Origin: Candidatus Pedobacter colombiensis | Lineage (GTDB): Bacteria > Bacteroidota > Bacteroidia > Sphingobacteriales > Sphingobacteriaceae | DNA length: 64,000 bases | Assembly (NCBI GenBank): GCA_029202485.1 | Contig: CP119313.1 | Span: 124,001-188,000, forward strand | Reading direction: 5' to 3' | In this document: positions 62,801 through 64,000 of the stretch, piece after piece | Numbering within the stretch: the stretch's first letter is position 1 | Layout of the letters: every line of letters starts with the position of its first letter | Position numbers and translations under genes: made by a program | The notes under the pieces: model-generated | Told to the model about the DNA's origin: nothing | Seen by the model: the letters and a program-made list of their open reading frames with translations, nothing else | The model's database searches: none

Positions 62801-63865
62801 TCATTTACTCGCGAGCTTTCGGTTTTTAGCATTTACAAAGCCAGTCAGCATTTGGTTAAATATAAATAAGGATATTGTAACAACTGATACTATTGCTGTA
62901 TTCCCATAATCAGAAAGTGCGAATGCAAACAAAATAATAACTCCATTCAATAAGGTTAAAATAAGCGTGGTTTGCAAATGCGTAAAACCCAATTCTAGCA
63001 TCTGGTGGTGAATGTGGTTCCGATCTCCCACAAATGGAGATTTCCCTTTTGCAAGCCTAATGATAAATACCCTCAATGTATCAGAAATGGGTCCAATCAA
63101 TATTGCCAACACAATCCCTAAAGATGAAGGTACCTGCGAAGTAGATTCAATTTCTAAAGCATCAGTTACCTGAATAAACTTTAATGCCATTACAGCGGAT
63201 ATCAATCCGATTAATAAGGAGCCTGTATCACCCATAAATATTTTGGCTGGCGTAATGTTAAACTTCAGAAATCCTAAAATTGCACCAACAAGCGTTAAAG
63301 AAACCATCGCCAGTTCATATTGATGGAGATTGATGAACAACGCTGAAAACACGCTATTTACGATAATTCCTGTAATGGCTGCTAAGCCGTCAATTCCATC
63401 AATCAGATTAAAGGCATTGATGATAAACATGATAATCAGCACAGATAAAACCACGCTGGGGAAATAAGACAATTCATGTATGCCGAATAAGTTATGCAAG
63501 TTGCTGAGGCGGATATCACCCGGAATAACAAGAATCAATCCGGCAATAAACTCTATAAAAAATTTGCTGCGATGACCTACGCCAGCCAGATCATCCTTAA
63601 TGCCTATGGCAAAAAGCATCATACAGGCTATAAGTAGATAATTGACCGGTAATTCAGGATTTGTACTGCCAAAAAGCAATAAAGTGATGGTAAAGCTCAT
63701 AAATATAGCTACACCGCCTAAACGTGGAATACCTGGGTTATGAATCTTCCTGAGGTGACCCAAATCATCATATAGATGTCGCGTCCTTGCAACATGGATA
63801 ATTGAAGGGATGATCAGTAAGGTAATCAAAGTAGAGGTAATCAAGATAAAAAAATACAAGGTCAT
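62801..63865 (-). CDS. WecA/TagO-like undecaprenyl-phosphate HexNAc-1-phosphate transferase
   Basis: The 354-residue membrane protein has about eleven helices and the superfamily motifs IKDDLAG (Asp91-Asp92), NAFNLIDGIDGL at 150-161, FMGDTGSLLIG and GDRNHIHHQMLELGF. HIHH is the WecA/TagO-type form of the fourth motif. It is therefore probably specific for UDP-GlcNAc, unlike the WbpL-like enzyme at 57073. Its start overlaps the stop of the upstream acyltransferase by four bases (ATGA), so it belongs to another polysaccharide operon that continues beyond the window. It converges on the Rpn-type gene. Confidence 0.9.
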   Translation of the reverse strand: MTLYFFILITSTLITLLIIPSIIHVARTRHLYDDLGHLRKIHNPGIPRLGGVAIFMSFTITLLLFGSTNPELPVNYLLIACMMLFAIGIKDDLAGVGHRSKFFIEFIAGLILVIPGDIRLSNLHNLFGIHELSYFPSVVLSVLIIMFIINAFNLIDGIDGLAAITGIIVNSVFSALFINLHQYELAMVSLTLVGAILGFLKFNITPAKIFMGDTGSLLIGLISAVMALKFIQVTDALEIESTSQVPSSLGIVLAILIGPISDTLRVFIIRLAKGKSPFVGDRNHIHHQMLELGFTHLQTTLILTLLNGVIILFAFALSDYGNTAIVSVVTISLFIFNQMLTGFVNAKNRKLASK

Positions 63866-64000
63866 GATAGATCAATTGATCGGTGTCTGATTTCCGTTGC
63901 CGGATTTCCCTGATAAATAGCAAAGGCTATTAAATTTTTTGTGGCTACAGATCCGGCACAGAGTACTGCATGAGCCCCTACCGTGACCCCATGGGTTATT
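63862..64000 (-). CDS. Hexapeptide-repeat acyltransferase, C-terminal fragment
   Basis: A frame entering from the right edge reads ITHGVTVGAHAVLCAGSVAT, then KNLIAFAIYQGNPATEIR, and stops at 63862-63864. The pattern of GVTVGAxAVxxAGSVxTK followed by an A-x-x-x-GNPA segment is the end of a left-handed beta-helix acyltransferase, as in WcaF-type and other sugar acetyltransferases. The 5' part lies outside the window. It is coupled by ATGA to the WecA/TagO-like gene, which suggests acetylation of a surface glycan. Confidence 0.8.
   Translation of the reverse strand, partial: ITHGVTVGAHAVLCAGSVATKNLIAFAIYQGNPATEIRHRSIDLS

Overview
The window reads as chromosome of a Bacteroidota bacterium, most likely Sphingobacteriaceae (Pedobacter-like). 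The evidence is a SusC/SusD pair, type IX secretion PorP/SprF proteins, giant surface proteins ending in the gliding-motility-type (CHU_C, type B) sorting domain, and Bacteroidota-style TAnnTTTG promoter boxes. No rRNA, tRNA, CRISPR array or intact insertion sequence was seen. No gap between genes exceeds 300 bases.

Region 1 (1-5940) is the 3' part of a glycan-utilisation locus: the SusC C-terminus, a SusD lipoprotein, a cytoplasmic GH130 enzyme, an MFS transporter and a secreted protein of unrecognised family. The last three genes overlap or nearly abut. The locus ends in a strong hairpin that also serves the converging gene.

Region 2 (5960-18782) holds two adhesin-porP units on the minus strand. 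Each is a very large repeat protein with a CHU_C tail followed by a PorP/SprF gene. The two PorP proteins are nearly identical in their mature parts. A plus-strand regulator joining a cyclic-nucleotide-binding-like domain to an AraC-type DNA-binding domain lies between the units. Adhesin A carries eight 234-bp tandem repeats. Adhesin B is broken into two frames at about 17600, inside an Ig-like domain.

Region 3 (19050-23605) has a nucleotide-sugar 6-dehydrogenase, gmd, purU, a small XRE regulator on the opposite strand and an outer-membrane barrel protein.

Region 4 (23808-61688) is a large Wzx/Wzy-type surface polysaccharide locus: Wza-like exporter, Wzz, flippase, sugar-precursor genes, three glycosyltransferases, Wzy-like polymerase, initiating transferase, WbpM-type dehydratase and a Wzi-like barrel protein. 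From wzz to about 57000 it is visibly AT-richer than its flanks, as expected for an exchanged locus. Recognisable precursor routes are UDP-GlcNAc(3NAc)A (WbpB/E/D-like plus the 6-dehydrogenase), a CDP-6-deoxy sugar (RfbF/RfbG plus cupin and aminotransferase), a UDP-L-FucNAc/L-QuiNAc type sugar (CapE-like, cupin, 2-epimerase, RmlD-like reductase), and UDP-D-QuiNAc/FucNAc (WbpM/WbpV/WbpL-like), which probably starts the repeat unit.

The most novel part is 28916-38995, eleven consecutive genes: HpaI-type aldolase, KdsB-like cytidylyltransferase, hydroxyacid dehydrogenase, Gfo/Idh oxidoreductase, SIS isomerase, SDR, a 3-dehydroquinate-synthase-like cyclase with an altered catalytic site, a cyclase-family metal hydrolase, an FAD oxidase, a methyltransferase and a sulfotransferase-like protein. 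They look like a pathway for an unusual CMP-activated keto-acid or cyclitol building block that I cannot match to a known product.

Region 5 (61689-64000) has operator-like palindromes, an Rpn/PD-(D/E)XK transposase-like nuclease, a second polyprenyl-phosphate sugar-1-phosphate transferase, and the C-terminus of a hexapeptide acyltransferase running off the window edge.
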